Below are positions 18,972 through 27,801 of a DNA stretch of 64,000 nt, in pieces. Source of the DNA: Lachnospiraceae bacterium oral taxon 500 (GTDB lineage: Bacteria > Bacillota > Clostridia > Lachnospirales > Vallitaleaceae). The notes beneath the pieces are model-generated. The model made no database searches and was not told the DNA's origin. It saw only the letters and a program-made list of their open reading frames with translations. The DNA lies in NCBI GenBank assembly GCA_002999035.1, contig CP027241.1:2742195-2806194 (forward strand). Reading direction: 5' to 3'. Within the stretch, counting starts at the first letter, position 1. Each line of letters starts with the position of its first letter. Made by a program: the position numbers and the translations under genes.

Positions 18972-19053
18972 AAAAAATATGTTAAAGTCTGTCACTTTCC
19001 CCTGTCCGCCGGAACAAGGGAAAGTTCCGTCCATTTACTTTAACATATTTTTT
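18972..19053 (-). other. Nested inverted repeat between brnQ and the RpiR gene
   Basis: A perfect 17-bp inverted repeat (AAAAAATATGTTAAAGT at 18972-18988, complement at 19037-19053) encloses a near-perfect inner pair (ACTTTCCCCTGT near 18994, ACAAGGGAAAGT near 19014). On the minus strand the 3' arm ends in a TTTTT-rich stretch (near 18968), so it may terminate the brnQ transcript. Its AT-rich arms could also be a regulator binding site. Confidence 0.5.
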
Positions 19054-19101
19054 ATTTTTTTTCAATCCGACCTTTAGCCTTGATTCAAACTTTTATAACT
19101 T

Positions 19102-20463
19102 TTATAACCTTTCCTGTTCCCGCACCCGGCTGCCCACGCCGACTAATTTCAGGCTAAAGGTAACCGTCAGGGCAATCACCGCCGGCAGTACCCAGCTCAG
19201 CTGCCGGTCATATAAAGGCAACTGCGAGAAAACGCTCTGCAGCACCGGCAGCTTAACGCCCAATACCTTATCCAGCGATTCAACCGCGCTGATAACCAGC
19301 GTAGTATAAATCGTTGCCCGGTAAATCAACGGATTCGACTCAACAAAACGATCGGTCAGCGCCAGAAGAATCAGGACAATCGACACCGGGTAAAGAACGA
19401 AAAGCAGTGTCACATTGTAGCTCAAAATAGCATTTAAACCAATATTAGCAAAGATAAAACTTAACACCGTCCAGATTGTTACCCAGCTTTTATAGGATAA
19501 TTTGGTGCTTAATGTGGTAAAATACTTGCCCGAGGAAGTAATTAAGCCCACGCAGGTGGTAAGGCAAGCCAGAGTAAAGATCGCGCCCTGCAGGAGTGTT
19601 CCGCCGGTGCCTAACAGATGCATCGACACCCGGCCCAAAATTTGTGCCCCATTTTCGGTATCGGCAAACATACCGGCACTGGATGCGCCTAAATAGGCCA
19701 GTAAGAAATAAATAACCGCTAACAGTACGCCGGACAAAGTCCCGGCTTTGATGGTCGTGCTTACCATTTTTTTCTCATCCTTAATATGAAGCCCCTGAAT
19801 AACCATAGAAACCACCAAACCGAAATTAAGAGCGGCAATCGTATCCATCGTCATATAGCCGTCAATAAAGCCGGTCAGGCTGGGATGCGCCGAATAGTCC
19901 TCCGACAAGGGCTGCCCCAACTGCGGCATTCCCTTGGACAGCGAAACAATAAATAAAACCGCCATCAAAGTCAGCAGCGCCGGAGTAATCACCTTTCCCA
20001 TTCTTTCCACTAACTTGCTGGGGGTCAGCGACAGCCAGTAAGCCACACCAAAGAAAATTAAGGTATAAACCAGCAGCGGAAGCCGCGCCGATAAGCCGGG
20101 AAGATCGGTCAGCGCCGCCGGCAGATAGGGCTTAATCGCCATTTCAAACGGCACACTGCCGGCCCGCGGAATGCCGAGCGCCGGCCCGATCGATAAATAA
20201 ATCGCCGCCGTAAAAACAGCCGCAAACTTGCCGTCCACTCTGGCCGCCAGATTCTTCAGACCGCCGGATTTCGCCACTGCAATCACACCCATCACCGGCA
20301 GCACCACTGCCGTTACGCAAAAGAATACCATCGTCAGCCAAACATTGCTGCCGGCCATTTTCCCGGTCATCGGCGGAACGATTAAGTTGCCGGCTCCGAA
20401 AAACATACCAAATAATAAGGTACTGACCAGCAAATACTGTTTAACGGTTAATTTTTCTTTCAT
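19102..20463 (-). CDS. brnQ: Branched-chain amino acid carrier BrnQ (Ile T-box controlled)
   Basis: This 453-residue, 12-helix LIVCS-family symporter imports leucine, isoleucine and valine with sodium or protons. Diagnostic motifs are FGMFFGAGNLIVPPMTGKMAG (residues about 17-37), AAIYLSIGPALGIPRAGSVPFEMAIKPYL (about 87-115) and LIDGYMTMDTIAALNFG-type sequence (FIDGYMTMDTIAALNFG). A second paralogue at 57.0-58.3 kb shares these motifs. The gene has its own T-box leader with an AUC specifier, so it is expected to be switched on by uncharged tRNA-Ile. It is probably monocistronic. Confidence 0.94.
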   Translation of the reverse strand: MKEKLTVKQYLLVSTLLFGMFFGAGNLIVPPMTGKMAGSNVWLTMVFFCVTAVVLPVMGVIAVAKSGGLKNLAARVDGKFAAVFTAAIYLSIGPALGIPRAGSVPFEMAIKPYLPAALTDLPGLSARLPLLVYTLIFFGVAYWLSLTPSKLVERMGKVITPALLTLMAVLFIVSLSKGMPQLGQPLSEDYSAHPSLTGFIDGYMTMDTIAALNFGLVVSMVIQGLHIKDEKKMVSTTIKAGTLSGVLLAVIYFLLAYLGASSAGMFADTENGAQILGRVSMHLLGTGGTLLQGAIFTLACLTTCVGLITSSGKYFTTLSTKLSYKSWVTIWTVLSFIFANIGLNAILSYNVTLLFVLYPVSIVLILLALTDRFVESNPLIYRATIYTTLVISAVESLDKVLGVKLPVLQSVFSQLPLYDRQLSWVLPAVIALTVTFSLKLVGVGSRVREQERL

Positions 20464-20611
20464 TTTTTTCTTTTTCTCCTTTTCTGATTGTAGTTAAACT
20501 TTTTTCTTCTTTTCATACCGTTTCGTTTGCCGCCGAAACGCTGCTCGCATGCCGGGGCACGGTTTTTGTCAAATCAGAGATTATTTCAGAGAAACCGCGA
20601 TTTTGACAATT

Positions 20612-20875
20612 AAAAAGTCCTTTGTATCTTTCAATACAAAGGACGAATTATCGCGGTACCACCTTTTTTCCAATTTTCATTGGCGCTCTCTCGCGTCTGA
20701 CAACGCTGTTTCTCTATAACGTGAGACCAATCCGTCAATTCCTAATTTGCTTTTCAGAATGAACCTAAGAGATGATTTTCAAAATCTGTCTTTTAGCAGC
20801 TCACACCAACCGCTGCCTCTCTGATAAAATCCATGACCTTTACTCGTTCTCTATAATCGGCAATGTTTTATTTGA
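20612..20875 (-). promoter_or_regulatory. T-box riboswitch, isoleucine specifier (AUC)
   Basis: On the minus strand the T-box core GGTGGTACCGCG is at 20652-20663, followed by an intrinsic terminator (stem 20617-20644, then TTTTT). Stem I is recognisable from AGAGAACGAGTAAAGG near 20848 onward. The specifier region reads GAAAATCATCTCTTAG; aligned with the second T-box in this window, the codon is AUC (the next triplet is also AUC), hence tRNA-Ile. A gene for a branched-chain amino acid carrier follows, in agreement. Confidence 0.93.
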
Positions 20876-20883
20876 TTTGTCTT

Positions 20884-20912
20884 AGTCTACCTCATAAGCC
20901 TAAAAATGTCAA
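20884..20912 (-). promoter_or_regulatory. Promoter of the Ile T-box-brnQ transcript
   Basis: Perfect TTGACA (20907-20912), 17-bp spacer and a weaker TAGACT (20884-20889) on the minus strand, immediately upstream of stem I. Confidence 0.65.
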
Positions 20913-20955
20913 GAGAAATTTTTATTTTTTTAATCCGCTTTTTTAGCAGTTTTTT

Positions 20956-22278
20956 TTAATGCAGTTCCCAGAAATCTTTGTTGCATTCCATCAGATCCGG
21001 CAGCACAGCCTCCGCCTTGGCTAAAGTATTGACCGTTCGATTCAGCGTCAGCGCCTGCAGGGCTTTGCTATAGCTTTGCTCAAAATACGCCTCGGTAGTC
21101 AGTCGCTCATATGCGTATTGATTTTCCATCAGACCCTTGTAAAAGACCGGAATCGCTGGATACGGATCCGGCACTACGCCGTCCTTGCCGAGCTTACCGG
21201 ATACTTCCACTATCGCCTCCGGGTTAAAGTTCGGGATAACGCCGTCGTTCTTAGTCATTAAGACGAACTCATTATTTAAGTCATAGGCGATCGATTCGGC
21301 CACTTCCATCATCATCGCGCCAAATACCGGACTGGTTAGAATCTCGATTCCTTCTAAATCGGTCTTGCCGACCGCCGTAGCGCAGGTATCCCACACTTCT
21401 TTTTCCCTAGTCTGCTTGGCTTCATCGGCCCGGGTATAGTTAATATCCGACTCCGCCACGATTTCTTCCTGCAAGAAATAGTATTCCAAATAGGTGTTCG
21501 GAATATAGTGATCCGATACCTTCATCACTTTGTTGACTCTTTCATAGGTATCTAACCACGATTTGGTCCGCTGTTCAGCATTATATGGCCGGAAACCATT
21601 CTGACTAATGCTTTGATACAGCTGTTCAAAATAATTCTTGCCGTTTTTATCATATAAGTCCGTAAACCAGCCGAAATGATTGAGGCCAAAATATTTGGCT
21701 CGTAAATCCTGTGACGGCACTCCCAGGATCTTGGCAAAGGACACCATCATTGAATAGGGCTGATCGCACATATTAATAATCCGTTTATCATTCGGGAACT
21801 TATAATCCATAGCCACTGCCACGATCGCCGCCGGATTGGTGTAATTCAAAATCCACGTGTCCTTGGAATAGCTGCGCACTACCTCGACCATTTCTACCAT
21901 GTCTCGGATCGAGCGCATGCCATAAGCAAAACCACCTGGACCGCAAGTTTCCTGACCGATCAAACCGTACTTAAGCGGCACTTTCTCATCCAGCGAGCGC
22001 ATGTCGTTTTTACCGACCCGCATCTGGCAAAAGACATATTCGGTATCACGGTACGCCTCATGGATGTCATCGGTCACGATCACTTCCGTTTCCGGCGAAA
22101 GGTTTTTCAGCAGTAGCAGGACATAGTCCTGAATCTTTTGAAACCGGGACATATCCTTATCAAAAAAAATAATTTTCTTTAACGGGAACCGGTCCTTTCT
22201 TTGCATCAATGTTCCGATTAGCGCCGGCGTCCGAGCACTGCCCGCTCCGGAAACCGTAATAATATTTGGTTTTCGCAT
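20956..22278 (-). CDS. Family 4 glycosidase, 6-phospho-alpha-glucosidase (GlvA/MalH-like)
   Basis: This 440-residue, NAD- and metal-dependent hydrolase probably cleaves phosphorylated alpha-glucosides such as maltose-6'-phosphate made by the adjacent PTS. It has an N-terminal dinucleotide-binding loop (VSGAGSARTPALIGTL), the GLIGQETCGPGGFAYGMRSI block typical of the GlvA/MalH branch, the metal-binding cysteine in NMCDQP, and the metal-binding histidine in FGLNHFGWFTD. GH4 includes beta-glucosidases and galactosidases, but the CDQP and LNHFGW context fits the alpha-glucoside branch. It is downstream of the NagA-like gene by 37 bp and likely co-transcribed. Confidence 0.85.
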   Translation of the reverse strand: MRKPNIITVSGAGSARTPALIGTLMQRKDRFPLKKIIFFDKDMSRFQKIQDYVLLLLKNLSPETEVIVTDDIHEAYRDTEYVFCQMRVGKNDMRSLDEKVPLKYGLIGQETCGPGGFAYGMRSIRDMVEMVEVVRSYSKDTWILNYTNPAAIVAVAMDYKFPNDKRIINMCDQPYSMMVSFAKILGVPSQDLRAKYFGLNHFGWFTDLYDKNGKNYFEQLYQSISQNGFRPYNAEQRTKSWLDTYERVNKVMKVSDHYIPNTYLEYYFLQEEIVAESDINYTRADEAKQTREKEVWDTCATAVGKTDLEGIEILTSPVFGAMMMEVAESIAYDLNNEFVLMTKNDGVIPNFNPEAIVEVSGKLGKDGVVPDPYPAIPVFYKGLMENQYAYERLTTEAYFEQSYSKALQALTLNRTVNTLAKAEAVLPDLMECNKDFWELH

Positions 22279-22315
22279 AATTTCTCCTTCTTTCTAAAAT
22301 CCGGCCGTCCCGGGC

Positions 22316-23512
22316 CTAGCCCTTAAACACCAATTCCCCGCGGCAATAAGTCGCTTTTAACTGATAATCCTGATCCACTACCAATAAGTCAGCGTCCTTA
22401 CCTACCTCCAGCGAGCCTTTGCGGTCAAATACGCCGATATATTTGGCCGGATTCTCCGAGGTCATTTGAATAACTTCATGCATCGACGGCGCGACGTTTT
22501 TCGCCATATTCTGCACCGACTCTAAATAGCCCAGTTCCAAATGCTTGATCTCCTCATAGTTATCCCGGCGATAACGCTCCTCCCGGCCATCATCGTGCCG
22601 AATCTTCAAATATTCCCCATCCGGTATCATGGTAATCTTGCGGATATAATGATACTTTTCTTTTTGGGACTGAGCCAGCCCGGCGCAGTCCGTCGTCATA
22701 ATAATCCGGCCCGCTCCCTTGATTTTATAGGTCAGGGCAAAAGCTTCCGGTCGCACTGTCAAGCCTGTCTGCTTGGCGAACTCGCAGTACAAATCATCAA
22801 AATACCAAGCCGCACCGACTACCCCCAGTTCCCGGTGGTGAAAGCCCCGCATTCCGGAAAACATATGGGTGACACCGCCGATGCCGTAATTTTTAACTCG
22901 TTTAATCTCTTCAAAAGTCGCTCCGGTATGACCGGCACTAACCTGAATCCCATTGTCAAAACACATCTGAATCAATTTATCCGCATCCGTCAATTCCGGC
23001 GCCACTGTCATCAGTTTAACCACTCGCTGCTCCTGATAGCGGCAAAACTCACGCATCAGTTCCAGATCGGGCTGCAGACAGCACTCCGCCCGCTGCATCC
23101 CCTTATGCTCAACACTGATAAACGGCCCCTCCAGATGAACACCTAGGACTTCAGCCCCGCCGGTCTGAGGCTGCTCCATAACCCGCCGGACACTTTCAAT
23201 GCCGGTATTGAGCTCCGCCACTTCTTCTGCTCCGGAAGTCGCTAAAAAAGAGGTTACGCCGGTATCCACCAAGTCCCGTCTCATTTTATGCAGCGATGCT
23301 TCCGACTTATCATTGATAAAAGAACCTGTTCCCCAGCCGTGAATATGCATATCAATAAATCCGGGGATGATATAAAACCCTTTGTAGTCAACAATTTCTT
23401 CTCCTGCCGGTTTTTCATTGCAAATTTCTTTAATTTTACCGGCTTCCGCTTTCAAATAACCGTCAAAAACTCTTCCGTTCGGCAAACAGATATGATCGCA
23501 GTATAAATACAT
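22316..23512 (-). CDS. NagA-like N-acetylglucosamine-6-phosphate deacetylase (divergent)
   Basis: This 398-residue amidohydrolase probably removes acetyl from a GlcNAc-6-P-type substrate. It has the DMHIHG metal-site motif, HLEGPFISVEHKG, GHTGATFEEI, THMFSGM and TTDCAGLA with the catalytic aspartate. The usual THLFNAM and TDA(M) sequences are altered to THMFSGM and TDC, so substrate preference may differ from classical NagA. ATG 23512 is chosen because AGGAGG lies 8 bp upstream; a TTG eight codons earlier would include the ribosome binding site. It lies between the PTS and GH4 genes, an unusual place for NagA; no nagB is visible. Confidence 0.8.
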   Translation of the reverse strand: MYLYCDHICLPNGRVFDGYLKAEAGKIKEICNEKPAGEEIVDYKGFYIIPGFIDMHIHGWGTGSFINDKSEASLHKMRRDLVDTGVTSFLATSGAEEVAELNTGIESVRRVMEQPQTGGAEVLGVHLEGPFISVEHKGMQRAECCLQPDLELMREFCRYQEQRVVKLMTVAPELTDADKLIQMCFDNGIQVSAGHTGATFEEIKRVKNYGIGGVTHMFSGMRGFHHRELGVVGAAWYFDDLYCEFAKQTGLTVRPEAFALTYKIKGAGRIIMTTDCAGLAQSQKEKYHYIRKITMIPDGEYLKIRHDDGREERYRRDNYEEIKHLELGYLESVQNMAKNVAPSMHEVIQMTSENPAKYIGVFDRKGSLEVGKDADLLVVDQDYQLKATYCRGELVFKG

Positions 23513-23610
23513 ATTTTTTTCCTCCTGCTCAATCAAGTACTTGTTTTATTTAAAATTTCCGGCATGCAGCAGGACGAGTGCCTTTCACGCCGGAAATTAG
23601 GGGGAGTGCC

Positions 23611-25197
23611 TTATTTTTTCATTTCTTCATCAACCGCATTGCGGATGAACTCAACCATCGGACCGAAGACCACATGAATATGTGTACCGGATGGGAAGAA
23701 CACACCGGTTGACCCGGTTTCTTTCAGCTTTTCCCGGTCAATTTTGGTCTTATCCTTAAAGTCCATGCGCAGACGGGTGATACAGTTTTCCACACTGACA
23801 ATATTGTCCCTGCCGCCCATGCCTTCAATGACCAGTGCGGCAATCTTATCGTACTGCTTGTTCTTAATCAGCTCATTATCCGCCGATGCGTCCTCTTCCC
23901 GGCCCGGCGTTTTGACATTGAACTTTTCAATATACCATTTAAAAATAAAGTAGGTCGCAACCGCCGCCACAATACCGACAATGATGATATTGTACCAGCG
24001 CGAGTTTTCGTACATCGGTCCAAAGATAATAAAGTCAAAAATCGTACCCCGGATATAACCCACCGCCGTTCCCATAAAATAAAGAGCAATGGAAATCACC
24101 GTACTGATGCCGCAGTAAATAATATACAACATCGGCGCAATGAAGAGGAAAGTAAATTCCAAAGGCTCGGTCACGTTACCTAATAACGCCGTTAAAACAA
24201 CCGTGATTAACAAACCTTTAGCCATTTTCTTATTTTCCGTATACGCTGTTTTATACATAGCCAACGCGATTGCCGGGAAAACAAACATTGTCCGCACCAT
24301 CTGGTTTTGTGCGCCAAACCTGGTCAGTTCCGGCATCATTGCCCAGTACTCACTGCGCGGTCCCAAGTTAAAGAGAATCTCATTTTCGGCACTTAAGTAA
24401 CCAATGTATTCCTTGCCTTCAATGATATACTTACCGCCCGCTTCGGTAAAACGCAGCATCGCGTTCCACACATGATGCAGGCCAAACGGAATCATCAGCC
24501 GGTTGACAAAGGTACTTAAAATCGGCCCCATGATCTTATGCAGCAGCAGACCGGAAATACTGATCATCGCCGTGGTAAAGTACTGCCATAAAAACGGCAG
24601 CGTAAAACCCACTACAATACAAACACCCATCGTAATCAGTGGCACGGACTTGCGCCCGGAGAAAAAGGCAAACGCCAGCGGCAGCTCCAAATTATAAAAG
24701 CGGTCGGTTGCCCAGGCGCCGACTAAGCCGGCAATAATTCCGCCTAAAACATTGACGTTTAAGGTTTGAATGCCCAGAACCAAAAGCTGACCCTGAACTG
24801 CCATATTTTCTTTATCCGCCATATTGCCGGTAATTCCCAGCCAAGCATTAATCGATGCAATTAAAATCAGGTAGCCTATCACCGATGAAAAGGCGGCAAT
24901 CCCCTTGTCTTTTTTGCTCATGCCGTAAGCCACACCCATGGCAAACAGCAGCGGAATATTATTAAAAATAATATTGCTCATCTGCCGGATGGTCTTAAAA
25001 ATAGTTTGCAGCACGTCATTGTTTAAAAACGCTACCCGCTCAATCATATAACTTTGGGTCAGTGCGCCCGATAATCCAAGCAAAAGACCAACTGGAGCCA
25101 TCACACCGATCGGTAACAAAAGCGAACGCCCGAACCGCTGAACATTTTCTTTAAACGCCTGCTTTTTATTTGCTGTTGCTTCATTTGTGTTAGCCAT
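23611..25197 (-). CDS. PTS EIICB permease of the maltose/glucose family
   Basis: This 528-residue transporter has a membrane EIIC domain (about 20-425; FGRSLLLPIGVMAPVGLLLGLSGA start, VTEPLEFTFLFIAP substrate-site motif near 345) followed by EIIB (about 445-525) with the phosphocysteine in VENCITRLRMDF. The order C-B and motifs match GlvC/MalP-type alpha-glucoside permeases. No EIIA domain is present. With the neighbouring GH4 enzyme it should import an alpha-glucoside as its 6-phosphate. A possible terminator separates it from the upstream GH31 gene. Confidence 0.87.
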   Translation of the reverse strand: MANTNEATANKKQAFKENVQRFGRSLLLPIGVMAPVGLLLGLSGALTQSYMIERVAFLNNDVLQTIFKTIRQMSNIIFNNIPLLFAMGVAYGMSKKDKGIAAFSSVIGYLILIASINAWLGITGNMADKENMAVQGQLLVLGIQTLNVNVLGGIIAGLVGAWATDRFYNLELPLAFAFFSGRKSVPLITMGVCIVVGFTLPFLWQYFTTAMISISGLLLHKIMGPILSTFVNRLMIPFGLHHVWNAMLRFTEAGGKYIIEGKEYIGYLSAENEILFNLGPRSEYWAMMPELTRFGAQNQMVRTMFVFPAIALAMYKTAYTENKKMAKGLLITVVLTALLGNVTEPLEFTFLFIAPMLYIIYCGISTVISIALYFMGTAVGYIRGTIFDFIIFGPMYENSRWYNIIIVGIVAAVATYFIFKWYIEKFNVKTPGREEDASADNELIKNKQYDKIAALVIEGMGGRDNIVSVENCITRLRMDFKDKTKIDREKLKETGSTGVFFPSGTHIHVVFGPMVEFIRNAVDEEMKK

Positions 25198-25276
25198 TTA
25201 CAACCTCCTTGCCTAATCCTTAACATTTGTTCGTTTCCGCCTGATTTTCTGCACGCCTCGCTTTTTACCAAGACCG

Positions 25277-25335
25277 CAAAAAAAGGACTGTAAAACCTGC
25301 TGTTATCTTCCAGCCCACCTTATGTTTTACCGTCC
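25277..25335 (-). terminator. Hairpin with U-tract between GH31 and PTS genes
   Basis: On the minus strand GGACGGTAAAAC pairs with GTTTTACAGTCC (25324-25335 and 25285-25296, one mismatch) and is followed by eight T residues (25277-25284). It may terminate the GH31 mRNA, or act as a regulated attenuator for the PTS-NagA-GH4 genes; no separate promoter for those was evident. Confidence 0.7.
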
Positions 25336-25403
25336 TTATTTTATTATAAATCACTTAATATTTCAATATTTTTTAAGGTTTTATAAATAAACTCTTAATT
25401 CTT

Positions 25404-27665
25404 TTATTTGGTCAAAAGAAGTGACTTTGGAAAGCATGAATCGCTACCCTGTATCTCCCCGTACTCCCGGTATCCTCGGTGCAGCATTTCGGTTTGCAGC
25501 CGGCCGTCCTGCCAGGTAAAACGGTAAAGATTGTATTCGCCTTTTTCATAGCCATAATCCCGACCGTTATCCTGATAATGGACATATTCTGCTTCCGTTC
25601 CGAAAACCTCTAACAGCAGCCGCTCGTCCTTGCGTTCGCTAACAGACGGATACACCGGATAATGCGGCAGAATCGTACCGCTTTTAACGAATAAAGGACA
25701 GACGGATAACGGCGCATCAATGATGTAATATGCCTGACCGCTGTATTTTTGCTTCGTCCAGTAATCAAACCATTCGCCTTCCGGCAGATAAACCAGCTTT
25801 TTGGTTGCTCCCTGCTCGACCACCGGTGCAACCAAAAGAGCATCGCCAATCATAAACTGATCATTTTTTTCCTGAACTTCCGGGTCAAACGGGTAATTTA
25901 ACACCAGCGGCCGCATGACCGGCAATCCGTCTCCGGCTGCCCGATAAAAGCAATCATAAAAATACGGCAGCAACTGATAGCGTAAATGGATATACCGGCG
26001 CAGCACCGCCAGCACATCTTCACCAAAGCACCAAGGTTCCTGCTCCAGCGTTGCCAGGGCCGAGTGATTCCGAAACAGCGGACTAAAACAGCCCAGCTGA
26101 AACCAGCGGATCAAAAGCTCCGGTGTCGTATCGCTTCCAAAGCCGCCGACATCCGTCCCGCTAAAGGGAAAACCACTCATACCCAAATTGCAGAGCTGCG
26201 GAATTGCCAAGCGCAAATGGCTCCAAAGACTGTGATTGTCCCCCGTCCAAACCACTGCGTACTTTTGGCTGCCGGCATAGCAGGCTCTGGTAATGACAAA
26301 CGGCCGCTCCCCGGTCAGCCGGCGCAAGCCTTCAAAGGTGGCTTTGGTCATATTATGCCCATACACATTATGCATTGCTTTATGAGTGGAAGGCTTATCC
26401 TCATCGTAAAAGACCACATCATCCGGCAGCGGACCGTTAAAGCTGGCCGGTTCGTTCATATCATTCCAAATTCCGGCAACGCCCTTATCCACCAAAAAGT
26501 GGTGCAAATCGCCCCACCAGCGACGTACCTCCGCCCGGCCAAAGTCCGGATAAACGGAGTCACCCGGCCAAACCTGATTGACATAAGTTAAATTATTTTT
26601 ATCTTTGGCAAAATACGCCTTATCCAGTCCCTCATCATAAACCGCATATCCGGCATCGACTTTCACTCCGGGGTCAACAATGGTAATTGCTTTAATCCCC
26701 ATTTCCTTTAAATCAGCCAGGGCTTTTTCAGCATTTTCATAGCGCTCCTGATTCCAAGTAAAAACGCGGTAGCCGTCCATATAGTCAATGTCAAAATGAA
26801 TCGCATCACAAGGCAAATCACAGCGCCGCAGGTTTGCCGCCAGTTCCCGCATTTCCTGCTCCGTCCGGTAGCCCCAGCGGGATTGATGATAGCCCAGCGT
26901 CCACAGCTGCGGCAGCGGCGTCCGCCCGGTTAGGCCAGTATAAGCTGTCAGCACCGCTTTTAAATCCCGGCCGGCAAAGAAATAAAAATCCAGCGCCCCG
27001 CCTTCCGCTTCATAGTGCAGGCAGTTACTCTGCCATTTACCCAAATCGAAATAACTTTTATGATGATTGTCAAAAAAAAGCCCATAAGCCATATCTTCTT
27101 TTAAGACCATTAAAAAGGGAATGCTCTTATACAGTGCCTTAAAATTGTCCTCATGCGGCGTGGGGTCGTCGGTGTTCCACATCTCGTATTCATAGCAGCG
27201 TTTATTTAAACCGCCGGTTTTATCGCCCAGGCCATAAATCCGGTCTTTTGGCTCCAGCCAAAAAGACATCTCTGCTTCCGCCGGCTCCGGCTGTACCATC
27301 ACTGTATGCCCTTCGCTGACCAAAAGCTCAAGAAAATCCGGCGCCAGCCGTTCCGGCCGTTTCGCCTCTCCCCGAAAGGTCCGGCAAATCGGCTTCCCTT
27401 TCGGATCAACAAAATCAAGACCGTCCTCCTCTATAGAAATACCAATGCCGTCCGTATAATAACAGCGTCTCCCGCCCTCTGTTTTTTCTGTTAATGCCAC
27501 CGGCAGCGGTTTCTTTTCGACGGCATAGGACGGGAAATCAGCCGCCTTTTCTGAATAAATGTGAAAAATATCGGAACCGATCGCTTCTATTTTAATCCTG
27601 TCAACGCCACGCTCCAATTCCACCGTTTGGCCGTTAAAGGCCTGAAAATGATATTTTTTTGTCAT
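25404..27665 (-). CDS. Family 31 alpha-glucosidase
   Basis: This 753-residue hydrolase lacks a signal peptide and so acts in the cytoplasm. It has the N-terminal beta-sandwich (about 1-230), the catalytic barrel with HFDIDYMDGYRVFTW near 290-305, the nucleophile motif GIWNDMNEPASFNG near 400, the acid/base region VVWTGDNHSLWSHL near 475, and C-terminal beta domains. WNDMNEP is typical of alpha-glucosidases; alpha-xylosidases usually differ there. It probably cleaves unphosphorylated alpha-glucosides and complements the PTS/GH4 route. ATG follows AGGGAAGGAAAACT. Confidence 0.9.
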   Translation of the reverse strand: MTKKYHFQAFNGQTVELERGVDRIKIEAIGSDIFHIYSEKAADFPSYAVEKKPLPVALTEKTEGGRRCYYTDGIGISIEEDGLDFVDPKGKPICRTFRGEAKRPERLAPDFLELLVSEGHTVMVQPEPAEAEMSFWLEPKDRIYGLGDKTGGLNKRCYEYEMWNTDDPTPHEDNFKALYKSIPFLMVLKEDMAYGLFFDNHHKSYFDLGKWQSNCLHYEAEGGALDFYFFAGRDLKAVLTAYTGLTGRTPLPQLWTLGYHQSRWGYRTEQEMRELAANLRRCDLPCDAIHFDIDYMDGYRVFTWNQERYENAEKALADLKEMGIKAITIVDPGVKVDAGYAVYDEGLDKAYFAKDKNNLTYVNQVWPGDSVYPDFGRAEVRRWWGDLHHFLVDKGVAGIWNDMNEPASFNGPLPDDVVFYDEDKPSTHKAMHNVYGHNMTKATFEGLRRLTGERPFVITRACYAGSQKYAVVWTGDNHSLWSHLRLAIPQLCNLGMSGFPFSGTDVGGFGSDTTPELLIRWFQLGCFSPLFRNHSALATLEQEPWCFGEDVLAVLRRYIHLRYQLLPYFYDCFYRAAGDGLPVMRPLVLNYPFDPEVQEKNDQFMIGDALLVAPVVEQGATKKLVYLPEGEWFDYWTKQKYSGQAYYIIDAPLSVCPLFVKSGTILPHYPVYPSVSERKDERLLLEVFGTEAEYVHYQDNGRDYGYEKGEYNLYRFTWQDGRLQTEMLHRGYREYGEIQGSDSCFPKSLLLTK

Positions 27666-27801
27666 AGTTTTCCTTCCCTATATAATTTAATTCTGTTTTC
27701 CGCTATTTTCCGCTATTTCCCAAAATACTTTCTTCCGCCTAAAAAGTGAACGCCCTCCTGCTGCCATTTCATTTTAAACCAGTCTTACACACCATCTCTG
27801 A

